A stretch of DNA of 64,000 nt from Planococcus soli (GCF_016881065.1 NZ_WXYN01000016.1:528163-592162), one strand, 5' to 3'; positions 9,106 through 19,055 are shown, counted from the stretch's first letter. The notes: a model not told the origin generated them from the letters alone. Numbers and translations are program-made.

Positions 9106-9216
9106 CTACAGGAGATTTTTGTGTTGCTACATGAAAAATTGACGTTTTTACATAATGGATCGATGTTTCTATCACACCCTTTTGCTTCTCTACATGACTC
9201 TTTTGCTTTCTTACAT
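9106..9216 (-). repeat. 21-bp degenerate array B2
   Basis: Plus-strand unit edges CTACAG, CTACAT, TTACAT, CTATCA, CTACAT and TTACAT start at 9106, 9127, 9148, 9169, 9190 and 9211: an exact 21-bp period. The units correspond one-to-one with array A2. Confidence 0.88.
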
Positions 9217-9390
9217 GAATTCATGAAAATTAGTGCTCTACAATGTCAGAAGGATCTATCCCTTTTTGTGAGCGATGTCTGGAAAAAAGTGTCGCTTCCT
9301 ATCCCTGGCTGTTCGCCGCGCGAACAGCTTCCATCCAGGGGCTTGAACTTTGTGGGAAAAATCGAATTGGATGAAGAATGGTGAACGTTC

Positions 9391-9501
9391 AGGTAAGAGA
9401 GCAAAAGGTTTAGGTAGAAATTTGAAGCGTTCAGGTAGCCTCGCCAAGAGGAGAGATAAGAAGAAAAAGTGTGCAGGTAGAAACACGAAATGTTGAGGTA
9501 A
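9391..9501 (+). repeat. 21-bp degenerate array B1
   Basis: AGGTA(A/G) or AGATAA motifs start at 9391, 9412, 9433, 9454, 9475 and 9496: an exact 21-bp period. The units correspond one-to-one with array A1 and point opposite to B2. Confidence 0.88.
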
Positions 9502-9674
9502 AAGCATCCAACCCGTCACTTACTGGCAACATACCAACAGCGATTTGCATCGCTTCTCCAAGATGCCCGCTTTTCGCAGGCGAAAAGCACTGAGTGCTCA
9601 TCGCTTTCTTATGTTCTCCTCGAAATGAAGCCAACAGTGACACCTATGTGCTAGCTCTTATATGAAGAAACCTA

Positions 9675-9800
9675 GAAGAAAGCGTGTAAGGTGGCGACTC
9701 CTACGGGTCCCGCGGCAGCTGGCACCGCGACTTCCTGTCGCGCCAGCTGCATGACCCACATCCTGTGGGCCCAAAAGCGTCCGCCAAAAGCGATTTCTTT
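9675..9800. repeat. GC-rich hairpin module beside element B
   Basis: Shares with 29575-29740 the phrases GGCGACTCCT, CCGCGGCAGCTGGC, GACCCACATCCTGTGGGCCC and AAAGCGTCC...GCGATTTCTT. GCAGCTGGC and GCCAGCTGC form a stem around GCGAC/GTCGC, and CCCACA-TCC-TGTGGG forms a second hairpin. Typical of dispersed GC-rich repeats of Bacillales. Confidence 0.6.
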
Positions 9801-9964
9801 AAACATTATAAAAAAACTCATCACAAAAAAATATTTTTATTAATTCGAGAAACTAAATAATATCAAGTCCTATCTAGTAAAAACCTCTTAATTAACCTCT
9901 AATAACATGAAAATACACCCAAATTTTATTTGCAACATTGAAAAAATATGGTAAATTTAAGTTG

Positions 9965-9992
9965 TTGTGCAATTGTAAAGATTCTTTATAAT
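9965..9992 (+). promoter_or_regulatory. Candidate sigma-A promoter of the SLH subtilase
   Basis: TTGTGC (9965-9970), 16-bp spacer, perfect TATAAT (9987-9992), 28 bp before the TTG start. The spacer is one base short and the -35 has two mismatches. Confidence 0.5.
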
Positions 9993-10020
9993 TGCGAATT
10001 AGAACTAAGGGGGAAAAAAA

Positions 10021-13000
10021 TTGACGAAGTTAAAACCGCTTTTATTGTTGGCGATGGTCTTCATGATGACATTCAGTTCAGCTGTTTTCGGCCTTACCGG
10101 GGTATCGGCAGCCGTGAATTCATCGGAAGTGCCGAACGTGGAGTTGAAACAAGGGGAATTGAACATTCCTGAAACTTTCGTAAATCCAGAAGATCCGGAA
10201 AAAGAGGTCCGGGTGATCATCGAGCTTGAAGAAGCGCCGGCGATTGAAAACGCTACAGAACGAGGCGTTCTCTATAAAAACCTTCCTGAAAACCAAAAAG
10301 AGTCATTGGAAGCAGCAGTTGTTTCGGGACAGGATTCCGTTCAGCTATCCATCGCTTCAATCGCTCCGCGCATTACATATCTTGAAAATTTCACAACCGT
10401 ATTCAACGGATTTTCTGCTGAAGTTGAAGCAGGCCTTGTGGAAGACATCGCTGAGTTAAGCGGCGTTAAAGCGGTCTATGAATCGACTGAGTATCAGCGT
10501 CCTGAAGCTCAGCCGGAAATGAAATATTCGAAAGAATTGGTTCAGGCGCAGCAGGCTTGGACAGATTACGGCTACCGCGGTGAAGGCCTGGTTGTTGGTG
10601 TCATTGATACCGGAATCGATCCGAGCCACAAAGACATGGTTTTGACAGACAACACAACAGGCGACATCACGAAATCTGATGTAGCGGCGCTTGTGGCTGA
10701 CAAATCCATCGAGAGTGGCAAATTCTTCACAGCAAAAGTGCCATTCGGCTATAACTACATGGATGGCAACGACGAAATTCTTGACCTTGGACCGGAAGCT
10801 TCCATGCACGGCATGCACGTTGCCGGAACAGTAGGGGCTAATGGCAATGAAGAAAATGGCGGCATCAAAGGCGTTGCTCCAGAAGCGCAGCTACTCGCGC
10901 TGAAAGTATTCGGCAATGACCCATTGTATCCGTCAACTTACGGCGATATCTACATCAAGGCAATCGATGATTCGATCAAATTGGGTGCAGACGTCATCAA
11001 CATGTCACTTGGATCGACTGCAGGATTTGTGGATTCCTCAAACCCTGAACAAAAAGCGGTTGAAAGAGCGACAAACAACGGCATCTTGGTTTCCATCTCA
11101 GCAGGCAACTCGGATATGTTTGCATCGGGCTTTTCTTACCCGCACGCAGATAACCAGGATTACGGCTTGACAGGATCACCGAGCACATCAATCGATTCAT
11201 TTGGTGTTGCGTCATTTGAAAACGACATGATCACGGGCAGAAGTTTTGCTTACCAGGTAGACGGCACTGAAACTGGACGTGCGATGTACCTGCTTGCCAA
11301 TGATGCAGACCCGCGTGAACTGCCGAATGCCAGCTACGAAGTATTGGCAGCAGGCCTTGGGAAACCCGCTGATTTTGCAGGCAAAAACTTTGCTGGCAAA
11401 TTTGCGCTAGTGTCGCGCGGTGAAACTACTTTTGTTGAAAAAGGACAGGCAGCACAGGATGCTGGTGCAATCGGTGTTATTATTTATAACAACGCAACAG
11501 GCACGATCAGCATGGCCTCCGATCCAACTATCGAAATTCCATTCATGTCAGCTCTACAGGCAGATGGAGTAGCAATGAAAACACAATTGGATGCAGGCAA
11601 AAAAGTAACGCTTGTGTTTGACGATGAGTTTCTTGAAATTCAAAACCCCGCTGCTGGTGAAATGAGTGATTTCACTTCATGGGGACCAACTCCGAACCTT
11701 GATTTCAAACCTGAAATCACAGCGCCGGGCGGAAATATTTTCTCTACACTTAATAACGACGACTACGGCTTGATGAGTGGTACATCGATGGCAGCTCCAC
11801 ACGTTGCGGGCGGAACAGCGTTGATGTTCCAACGTATCCAAGAGCTTGGCCTTGAAGGCCGCGAACGCGTTCAATTCGCGAAAAACCTGATGATGAATAC
11901 ATCAAATCCGGTTGAATTCGCAAAAGATCAATACGTATCGCCACGCCGTCAAGGTGCTGGATTGATGCAATTGCATGACGCATTAGCAACAGACGTTATG
12001 TTGACGAATAAAGCGACAGGGGATGCAAAAGTTGCTTTGAAAGAAATCACAGGCGATAAATTCACCTTCACATTGGAAGCTGAAAACTTCTCTGATGAAG
12101 CAGCAACTTATGCAGTGGATGTAAACGTCCAAACAGATAGAACAGCGCCATTAGCAGGAAATGAAGTTACTGCACCAAACCTTACAGGTTCATATGTCGT
12201 AACAGAAGATGTAGAAATCAACGCACCTGAAACGATTACAGTTCCGGCAAACGGAACAGCAGAGGTTTCAGTGACAGTTGACGTATCAGCGCTTGAAGGC
12301 ATGAAAGAATATGCAGCATTCACAAACGGATTCTTCGTGGACGGTTTTGTAACGTTGACGGATGAAAACGAAGAAGTGACAGGCAACACAGAATTGGTCG
12401 TTCCTTACTTCGGCTTTAACGGCGGATGGGACGATGCCAGCATCTTCGACGAATTTACGTGGGAGGCAGGCACATATTACGGTACTACTTTACTCGCGGA
12501 TGAAGCAGAAAACGACATCACTGGCGGCACGCACGCCGGCAAATTTGTCCCTGAACGCTTCGCCTTTTCACCAAATGGCGATGAATTGCAGGATGTGGCA
12601 GTCCCTGTCTACTCCTTGATGAGAAACGCCAAAGAATTTGAAGTTAATGTATTGGATACAGAAGGCAATAAGCTGCGCACAATCCGTACAGCTTCAAGTT
12701 TGACCAAGCATTACTCGGCTACATTGCCTTACACATTCAACCCGATTAACGGCTGGGATGGCATGATCAATGGCAAACCGGCAAAAGATGGAGCTTACCA
12801 GATTCAGCTTCGTGCCGTTATTGATTACCCGAATGCAGAGTGGCAGTCGATCAACTTCCCGATCATTATCGACACAGTAGCACCCGAAGCAGAAGCAACT
12901 TACGATGCAGAAACAAAAACAGTAAACGTTTCGAAGTTTGAAGACAACGCTTCAGGCGTTGGAGCAGATCGTTGGGAAGTCTACGTCAACGGTGAAGAAG

Positions 13001-14280
13001 TTACAGAAAACGAAGACACAGATGCAGACGAATCCCTTGCACCGGCAACCACTTCTTATGAAGTGACAGCGCCAGTGAAAACAGACGATGTCGTGACAGC
13101 TGTCTTCTATGACAGTGCAGGCAACACAACAGAAGTAGAACTTACTGCCACTTCTAAAAATGAAACAGAAGCACCGGTTATTTTCTTCACATCACCAGAA
13201 GTTCTAGAAACATTTGATACAAAAACAGTGAAAGTCACAGGTTCTGTGGAAGACGATTCAAAAATTGTTTCCTTAACAGTCAATGGCGTCAAAGCTAAAA
13301 AGTTTGACGGCGAAGAATTTGAACACACTGTAACATTCAAAGACGGCTCTCAACACGTTGTCGTCAAAGCAGTAGATGAATTCGGCAACGAAATGGAACT
13401 TCGCCGCCAGGTATTGGTAGATACAACTCCGGCCGTCATCACATTAGTGGATGCGCCGAAAACTGTGAGAGCCAACACATCTGAAGTCGAAGTGACATTT
13501 AATGTGAAAGACAATATGGACCAAATCTATGCTTACCTGAATGGCAGCGAAGTCTTCAAAAAAGACATGTCTGAACCATACGGCAAAGCAAGTTTTAACC
13601 AAAACATCAAAACCAAAGTGCCCGTAAGCAAAATCGGCAAAAATGAATACACATTGTCAGTCGAAGATGCAGCTGGCCACGTTACTGAAAAAACATTCAC
13701 GATCACGAAAGCATCAAAAGTAACATTTACAGATATCCAAACGCATTGGGCGAAAACCCAAATCGAAACATTGGCTTCACAAGGCATCATCAAAGGGAAA
13801 ACAGACACACTTTTCGCGCCAAAAGCCGATTTGACACGTGCTGAATTCGCTGCCTTATTGGTCCGTACACTGGAATTGCCTCTTGAAGACTATGAAGGCA
13901 CATTCAAAGATGCAGACCCTGACAAAACATGGGCTGCCGAAGAAATCGAAGCAGCTGCCCGTGCTGGCATCGTTCGCGGAGTGACTACAAATACATTCAA
14001 TCCGAAAGCGCAAATTTCCCGCCAGGACACGGCCGTCATGATCATGCGTGCAGTTGAATACCAGGAAGCATCACTGCTTGAAGGCCTGGACACAACTCAC
14101 GAATTTGAAGACGACGCAGCAATCAAAGCCTACGCAGATGAGTCCGTCAAGCAAGCATACGCACTCGGCCTGATCACTGGCCGCGAAGGCAACATCTTCG
14201 ACCCATTAGCAAAAATCACACGAGCTGAAACAGCAGTAGTTCTCTACCGCGCACTCGAAAAGATGGAGCTATTGGATTAA
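10021..14280 (+). CDS. SLH-anchored S8 subtilase (cell-envelope proteinase type)
   Basis: A 1419-aa surface serine protease, Vpr/lactocepin-like. Order: signal peptide ending VSAA; inhibitor-I9-like propeptide (about 60-160); peptidase S8 with Asp196 (GVIDTGID), His263 (HGMHVAGT) and Ser589 (SGTSMAAPHVAGG); a PA domain inserted between His and Ser (about 430-520); Fn3-like and several Ig-like domains (about 660-1230); and three SLH motifs from about 1236 to the end (GIIKGKTDTLFAP, GIVRGVTTNTFNP, GLITGREGNIFDP). TTG start with AAGGGGGA eight bases upstream. It would act on peptides at the cell surface. A paralogue without SLH follows at 15381; codon choice here favours A/T-ending codons, unlike that paralogue. 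Confidence 0.93.
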   Translation: MTKLKPLLLLAMVFMMTFSSAVFGLTGVSAAVNSSEVPNVELKQGELNIPETFVNPEDPEKEVRVIIELEEAPAIENATERGVLYKNLPENQKESLEAAVVSGQDSVQLSIASIAPRITYLENFTTVFNGFSAEVEAGLVEDIAELSGVKAVYESTEYQRPEAQPEMKYSKELVQAQQAWTDYGYRGEGLVVGVIDTGIDPSHKDMVLTDNTTGDITKSDVAALVADKSIESGKFFTAKVPFGYNYMDGNDEILDLGPEASMHGMHVAGTVGANGNEENGGIKGVAPEAQLLALKVFGNDPLYPSTYGDIYIKAIDDSIKLGADVINMSLGSTAGFVDSSNPEQKAVERATNNGILVSISAGNSDMFASGFSYPHADNQDYGLTGSPSTSIDSFGVASFENDMITGRSFAYQVDGTETGRAMYLLANDADPRELPNASYEVLAAGLGKPADFAGKNFAGKFALVSRGETTFVEKGQAAQDAGAIGVIIYNNATGTISMASDPTIEIPFMSALQADGVAMKTQLDAGKKVTLVFDDEFLEIQNPAAGEMSDFTSWGPTPNLDFKPEITAPGGNIFSTLNNDDYGLMSGTSMAAPHVAGGTALMFQRIQELGLEGRERVQFAKNLMMNTSNPVEFAKDQYVSPRRQGAGLMQLHDALATDVMLTNKATGDAKVALKEITGDKFTFTLEAENFSDEAATYAVDVNVQTDRTAPLAGNEVTAPNLTGSYVVTEDVEINAPETITVPANGTAEVSVTVDVSALEGMKEYAAFTNGFFVDGFVTLTDENEEVTGNTELVVPYFGFNGGWDDASIFDEFTWEAGTYYGTTLLADEAENDITGGTHAGKFVPERFAFSPNGDELQDVAVPVYSLMRNAKEFEVNVLDTEGNKLRTIRTASSLTKHYSATLPYTFNPINGWDGMINGKPAKDGAYQIQLRAVIDYPNAEWQSINFPIIIDTVAPEAEATYDAETKTVNVSKFEDNASGVGADRWEVYVNGEEVTENEDTDADESLAPATTSYEVTAPVKTDDVVTAVFYDSAGNTTEVELTATSKNETEAPVIFFTSPEVLETFDTKTVKVTGSVEDDSKIVSLTVNGVKAKKFDGEEFEHTVTFKDGSQHVVVKAVDEFGNEMELRRQVLVDTTPAVITLVDAPKTVRANTSEVEVTFNVKDNMDQIYAYLNGSEVFKKDMSEPYGKASFNQNIKTKVPVSKIGKNEYTLSVEDAAGHVTEKTFTITKASKVTFTDIQTHWAKTQIETLASQGIIKGKTDTLFAPKADLTRAEFAALLVRTLELPLEDYEGTFKDADPDKTWAAEEIEAAARAGIVRGVTTNTFNPKAQISRQDTAVMIMRAVEYQEASLLEGLDTTHEFEDDAAIKAYADESVKQAYALGLITGREGNIFDPLAKITRAETAVVLYRALEKMELLD

Positions 14281-14296
14281 CACCTTATCAAAACAG

Positions 14297-14340
14297 AACA
14301 GGCAAGCAATCAGAACGTTGATTGCTTGCCTGTTTTTTTA
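14297..14340 (+). terminator. Intrinsic terminator after the SLH subtilase
   Basis: A perfect 16-bp stem (14297-14312 with 14319-14334) with 6-nt loop runs into a seven-T tract. Confidence 0.93.
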
Positions 14341-14581
14341 GTTAAGTGACGTGGAGATGGAGAAATCGTTCCAGGCGAACGCATTCGGGTCTACGACATT
14401 GAAAATATCTATAGTAGCGGGTGAAGATAGAAAATAGAAGGATGCCTCACGACGATAGTGGGTTTGCACTTTTGCTTTTCGCTTGCGAAAAGCGGGCATC
14501 TTGGAGGAGCGAAGCGGATCGCTCGTTAGTTGGTTCCTTTTATATTAGAAATTGATAGGTGGCATAGCTGATGACGAGTTT

Positions 14582-14671
14582 CTACCTTCACTTTCTGGAT
14601 CCTTACCTTAACTTTCGAAGCGGCTACAGGAACCTTTCGTGTCTTTAACTGAAACTTTTCCATTTCTATCA
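14582..14671 (-). repeat. 21-bp degenerate array C1
   Basis: Plus-strand edges CTACCT, TTACCT, CTACAG, TTAACT and CTATCA start at 14582, 14603, 14624, 14645 and 14666. Exact 21-bp period, five units, more diverged than A1 and B1. Confidence 0.8.
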
Positions 14672-14824
14672 ACACTTTATCGTTTTCACAAAGTTCAAGC
14701 CCATAGATGGAAGCCGTTCGCGTGGCGAACAGCCAGGGATAAGAAGCGGCACCTTTTTCCAGACATTGCTCACAAAAAGGGATGGATCCTTGTGACATTG
14801 TAGAACACTAATGTTCGTGAATCG

Positions 14825-14935
14825 ATGTAAGAGGGCAAAAGGTTCATGTAGAGAGGAAAAATAGTGAGATAGAAACATCAATGAATCATGTAGAAGCGCC
14901 GATCTTTCATGTAGCAACACAAAAACTTCCTGTAG
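14825..14935 (+). repeat. 21-bp degenerate array C2
   Basis: ATGTAA, ATGTAG, AGATAG, ATGTAG, ATGTAG and CTGTAG start at 14825, 14846, 14867, 14888, 14909 and 14930: exact 21-bp period, same unit order as A2 and B2. Confidence 0.88.
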
Positions 14936-15061
14936 AACACATCGCCCGCTCATCAGCACCAAGCGAAGGCGCGTGCACCACCGCTGCCAAGCGATTCCAG
15001 AACTGCCCTTAACCTATCTGCTTCAAAAAAAGCTAGATTATTTTTACCAAACAACCACCGA

Positions 15062-15160
15062 GCTGAGGCGCGTCAACGGAGGGGGTGGAGCAATAAGCCA
15101 GGCAGCGTTCTCCAGCTGCCTGGCTTATTGTGGGAACTCCCTCCAAAGCGACCGAAGCGA
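15062..15160 (+). repeat. Covarying hairpin module CH5
   Basis: Contains a perfect 16-bp inverted repeat (CAATAAGCCAGGCAGC at 15091-15106, partner at 15115-15130, 8-nt loop), the longest stem of the family, inside an outer GGAGGG/CCCTCC stem. Confidence 0.85.
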
Positions 15161-15380
15161 TTTATAGAACCTCTACTCCGTACTTACCACTCTCCCGATA
15201 CTACTAAAAAAAGGAAATAAGCAGAGACTCCCAAAACCCAAAGTACCTAAAAAAATCGAAGAGGATTAACAAATAAGATAGCTTTGGAACCATGGACTTT
15301 TGATTGATAAACTGGAAAAATGAAGTTGACTTAATTATTTGATAATTTAGATAGGGATCTTAGAAAGAGGAGGAACAAGT

Positions 15381-18300
15381 ATGAAGAAAACGTTAATGTT
15401 ACTGGCAATTTTATTATTATCAATAAGCAGTCTGGGCGGTTTCAATATCCCGCAAATACAGGCAGCGCCGGAACCGGAGGTCAAGCTGGCGCAGACGCTA
15501 CTCAAGCCGGAATCGCCGAAAGAGAAAGTGCGGGTCATCATCGAGCTGCAGGAAGAACCGACGATCGAAGCGGCGACCTCCCAAGGCGTGCTCTACAAAG
15601 AGTTGCCGGATGAGCAGAAACAGCGCATCGAATCGGCGGCTGTAGCCAAGCAGGAAACCGTGCAGACGGCGATCGCAGATGTGGCACCGGCCATCGATTA
15701 TCTCCAAACCTTCACCGCCGTCTTTAACGGCTTCTCGGCGGAAGTCGAGGCGGGGCAAGTGGCGGAAATCGCAGAGCTGCCTAGCGTCAAAGCGGTATAC
15801 GAAGCGACTGAATACCAGCGTCCCACAATCAAACCGACTATGAAACACTCAAAAGAACTCGTGCAGGCGCAGCAGGCGTGGCGTGATTATGGCTTTAAAG
15901 GAGAAGGGATGGTCGTCGGTGTTATCGATTCCGGCATCGATCCGGGTCATCAGGACATGGTGCTGACCAACAACACGACGGCTGCCCTGACGCAGGCGGA
16001 AGTGGAGGCATTTGTTTCCAATAGCGAAATAGAAGAAGGCAAGTTCTTTACACAGAAAGTGCCGTTTGGCTATAACTACATGGACGCCAATACGGAAATC
16101 CGGGACATAGCACCGGGCGCGTCGATGCACGGCATGCACGTGGCCGGAACGATTGGCGCTAACGGCAACGAAGAAAATGGCGGCATCAAAGGCGTCGCAC
16201 CGGAAGCACAGTTGCTGGCGCTGAAAGTATTCGGCAATGATGCCAACTCTCCTTCGACGTTTGGCGACATTTACATCAAGGCAATCGATGATTCCATCAA
16301 ACTTGGTGTGGACGTCATCAACATGTCGCTCGGTGCAACGGCAGGGTTTGTCGATACGTCGAGCCCCGAGCAGCAGGCAGTGGAACGGGCAACAAACAAC
16401 GGCATCCTGGTAGCCATTTCCGCAGGCAATGAAGACCTGCGCGGCTCCGGCTTCCTGGCACCGTTTGCGGAAAATCAGGATTACGGCCTAATCGGCACGC
16501 CGGGAACGGCCATTGATTCGCTGGGGGTGGCGTCTTTTGAAAACAGCGTCATCACCACCGACAGCTTTGTCTACCAGATAGCCGGCGCTGAGTCCGCACG
16601 TGCGCTGTACTTGCTGGCGAATGAAGCGGAACCGGAAAGTTTGCCCGCCGATTCTTATGCAGTAGTGGATGCAGGGCTGGGGCAGCCGGCAGATTTTGAA
16701 GGGAAAGACGTCAACGGCAAATTTGCTTTGATTGCACGCGGCACGATTGCGTTTACGGAAAAAGCATTTGCGGCTCAGGCAGCGGGGGCAGCGGGCGTGA
16801 TCATCTACAACAACACGACCGGGCCGGTCAATATGGAATCGGATCCGGCAATCACCATCCCGTTCATGTCAACGCTACAGGCGGATGGTCTTGCCATGAA
16901 AGCGGCGCTTGATGGCGGCAAGGGAGTGACTGTCTCTTTTGACGGAGAAAAATTGGAAACGCCAAATCCGACCGCCGGCAAGATGAGTGATTTTACGTCT
17001 TGGGGGCCGACGCCGAATCTGGACTTTAAGCCGGAAATCACGGCACCTGGCGGCAATATCTTCTCGACATTCAATGACAATGAATACGGGCTGATGAGCG
17101 GAACGTCGATGGCGGCTCCCCACGTAGCGGGCGGGGCGGCATTGTTGTTCCAGCGCATCGAAGAGCTTGGCTTGGAAGGGAGGGATCGCGTGAATTTTGC
17201 GAAAAACCTCATGATGAACACCGCCAATCCAGTCGAATTGACGGCGGGGCAATTTGTTTCGCCGCGCCGGCAAGGGGCAGGTTTGATGCAATTGCACGAC
17301 GCGCTGTCTACGGACATCATGCTGACCGACCAGGACAGCGGCGAAGCCAAAGTGGCATTAAAGGAAATTCAGAACAACCGCATGACCTTCACGCTGCAGG
17401 CTGAGAATTTCTCGGATACTGAAGCCACGTACGCCGTGGCGGTCAATGCCCAAACAGATTACGTCACGAAGCTTCCGGAGCGGAACATTGATGTGACAGA
17501 TCCAAACCGTTCCGGTGCCAATGTGGTGACCGATCTTGTCAATATCACAGCACCCGAAACCGTGACGGTGCCAGCGAACGGCACGGCCGAAGTCCAGGTG
17601 ACGATCGATGCCGCGGCCATGCAGGGACGTCCGGAATTTGCAGGGTTCACCAACGGCTTCTTCATTGACGGGTTTATTACATTGACGGATGCCAATGAAG
17701 GCGTGACCGGCAATACGCCGCTTGCCGTTCCGTATTTCGGATTTAACGGCGGATGGGACGATGCACCGGTTTTTGACGATGTGGCGTGGGATCCTACCAC
17801 ATTTTTCGCCTCCACATTCCTGACTGACGACTTTGGGATGATCATCAATGGCGGCAGCCACCAGCAAGGCTTTGCGCCTGAACGTTTCGCCTTTTCACCG
17901 AATGGCGATGGCAGCCGTGAATCGATCATTCCGGTATTCTCATTGCTCCGCAACGCCAAAGGGCTGGAGATCAACGTGCTGGATGCGGACGGCAAAAAGC
18001 TGCGGACCTTGCAGACCGGAAAAGATTTAGTGAAAAATTACACCGACGTTTTCGCCTATTATTATGACCCGCTCAATGAGTGGAACGGGGAAGTATTGGG
18101 TGAGATGGTGGCAGACGGCAAGTATCAGATTGAAATGCGAGCCGTTATTGATTATCCGAATGCCGAATGGCAGTCGCTGAAGATTCCGATTTTGGTTGAT
18201 ACGGTAGCGCCTGCTGCAAGCGCTGCGTTGAATGCGGAAACCAAAACCGTGACGGTGGCGAGTTTTGCGGATAACGCAGGTGGCGGTGGAGCGGACCGCT

Positions 18301-19040
18301 GGGAAGTGTTCCTCAACAACGTCGAGTTGACGGAAAATCCGGATACCTTTGAAGACGAATCCCTGGCACCAGCGACCACCAGCTACGTTGTGCCGGTCGA
18401 CATAAAAGAAGGGGACGTGCTGAAAGCGGTTTTCCATGACACCGCTGGCAACAAAACCGAAGTTCCGCTAAAAGGTGCAGTTGCTGATACCGGAAAACCA
18501 GGAGTGTCCATCATTTCACCAGGATTGTTCGAAGTATTGAGCACTCAGCGCGTGGATGTATTCGGCAGCGTGGAAGACCAATCGCGCATCGTCTCGGTCA
18601 CCATAAACGATGAAAAAGCCGATCGCTTTGACGGCCTGTTTTTCCAGCATACCTTAACATTGGAAGACGGCCGCAACGACATCACAGCCAAAGCGATCGA
18701 CGAAGCAGGCAACGAACTTGAAGTACGAAGCCAAGTGCTCATCGATACCCAGCCAGCCCAGCTCGAGCTGCTGGACGTACCGGAGACAGTAGAAGCCGAT
18801 CAGGACAGTGCCGAAGTGAGTGTTCGTGTCACAGACAATATGGACGATATCCGGGTCTATCTGACCGACAGTGAGGTCTATAACCACATTATGACCGAAC
18901 CATACGGCGAAGGGGAATTTGACGAAGAAATTACCATTACGGTGCCTGTTGAAAGTTCTGGAGAAAACGAGTTCACCTTGAAAGTAGTGGATGCGGCAGG
19001 GCTCATCACAGAAGAAACTTTTGTTATCACAAAAGAATAA
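15381..19040 (+). CDS. Secreted S8 subtilase paralogue lacking SLH motifs
   Basis: A 1219-aa exported serine protease, closely similar to the 10021-14280 product: signal peptide ending IQAAP, propeptide, S8 domain with Asp183 (GVIDSGID), His250 (HGMHVAGT) and Ser576 (SGTSMAAPHVAGG), PA domain, Fn3/Ig-like domains. It ends at ...FVITKE, exactly where the paralogue continues into its SLH region, so it lacks the anchor and is probably released or wall-trapped. ATG start with GAGGAGG upstream; a poor TTGACT-type -35 lies near 15320. It has many more G/C-ending codons (GCG, CCG, CGG) than the paralogue. The pair arose by duplication; whether SLH was gained or lost is not visible. Confidence 0.92.
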   Translation: MKKTLMLLAILLLSISSLGGFNIPQIQAAPEPEVKLAQTLLKPESPKEKVRVIIELQEEPTIEAATSQGVLYKELPDEQKQRIESAAVAKQETVQTAIADVAPAIDYLQTFTAVFNGFSAEVEAGQVAEIAELPSVKAVYEATEYQRPTIKPTMKHSKELVQAQQAWRDYGFKGEGMVVGVIDSGIDPGHQDMVLTNNTTAALTQAEVEAFVSNSEIEEGKFFTQKVPFGYNYMDANTEIRDIAPGASMHGMHVAGTIGANGNEENGGIKGVAPEAQLLALKVFGNDANSPSTFGDIYIKAIDDSIKLGVDVINMSLGATAGFVDTSSPEQQAVERATNNGILVAISAGNEDLRGSGFLAPFAENQDYGLIGTPGTAIDSLGVASFENSVITTDSFVYQIAGAESARALYLLANEAEPESLPADSYAVVDAGLGQPADFEGKDVNGKFALIARGTIAFTEKAFAAQAAGAAGVIIYNNTTGPVNMESDPAITIPFMSTLQADGLAMKAALDGGKGVTVSFDGEKLETPNPTAGKMSDFTSWGPTPNLDFKPEITAPGGNIFSTFNDNEYGLMSGTSMAAPHVAGGAALLFQRIEELGLEGRDRVNFAKNLMMNTANPVELTAGQFVSPRRQGAGLMQLHDALSTDIMLTDQDSGEAKVALKEIQNNRMTFTLQAENFSDTEATYAVAVNAQTDYVTKLPERNIDVTDPNRSGANVVTDLVNITAPETVTVPANGTAEVQVTIDAAAMQGRPEFAGFTNGFFIDGFITLTDANEGVTGNTPLAVPYFGFNGGWDDAPVFDDVAWDPTTFFASTFLTDDFGMIINGGSHQQGFAPERFAFSPNGDGSRESIIPVFSLLRNAKGLEINVLDADGKKLRTLQTGKDLVKNYTDVFAYYYDPLNEWNGEVLGEMVADGKYQIEMRAVIDYPNAEWQSLKIPILVDTVAPAASAALNAETKTVTVASFADNAGGGGADRWEVFLNNVELTENPDTFEDESLAPATTSYVVPVDIKEGDVLKAVFHDTAGNKTEVPLKGAVADTGKPGVSIISPGLFEVLSTQRVDVFGSVEDQSRIVSVTINDEKADRFDGLFFQHTLTLEDGRNDITAKAIDEAGNELEVRSQVLIDTQPAQLELLDVPETVEADQDSAEVSVRVTDNMDDIRVYLTDSEVYNHIMTEPYGEGEFDEEITITVPVESSGENEFTLKVVDAAGLITEETFVITKE

Positions 19041-19055
19041 TGAGCATGCATAGTA

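Larger units (their letters stand above)
8700..9650 (-). repeat. Composite non-coding element, copy B (inverted)
   Basis: Reverse-orientation copy of element A, alignable along nearly its whole length: two CH modules, array B2 (9106-9216), central palindrome GCTGTTCGC/GCGAACAGC (9308-9328), array B1 (9391-9501) and hairpin GCTTTTCGC/GCGAAAAGC (9569-9588). The central palindrome differs from copy A by a compensating pair (T-A in A, C-G in B). No gene is supported anywhere in 8669-10020. Confidence 0.85.
14460..15165 (+). repeat. Composite non-coding element, copy C (direct)
   Basis: Third copy, same orientation as A: hairpin GCTTTTCGC/GCGAAAAGC (14474-14493), array C1 (14582-14671), central palindrome (14713-14733, one mismatch), array C2 (14825-14935), AAGCGAAGGCGCGTGC module and CH5. 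A decayed GC-rich edge may extend it to about 14350. No gene is supported between 14341 and 15380. Confidence 0.85.
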
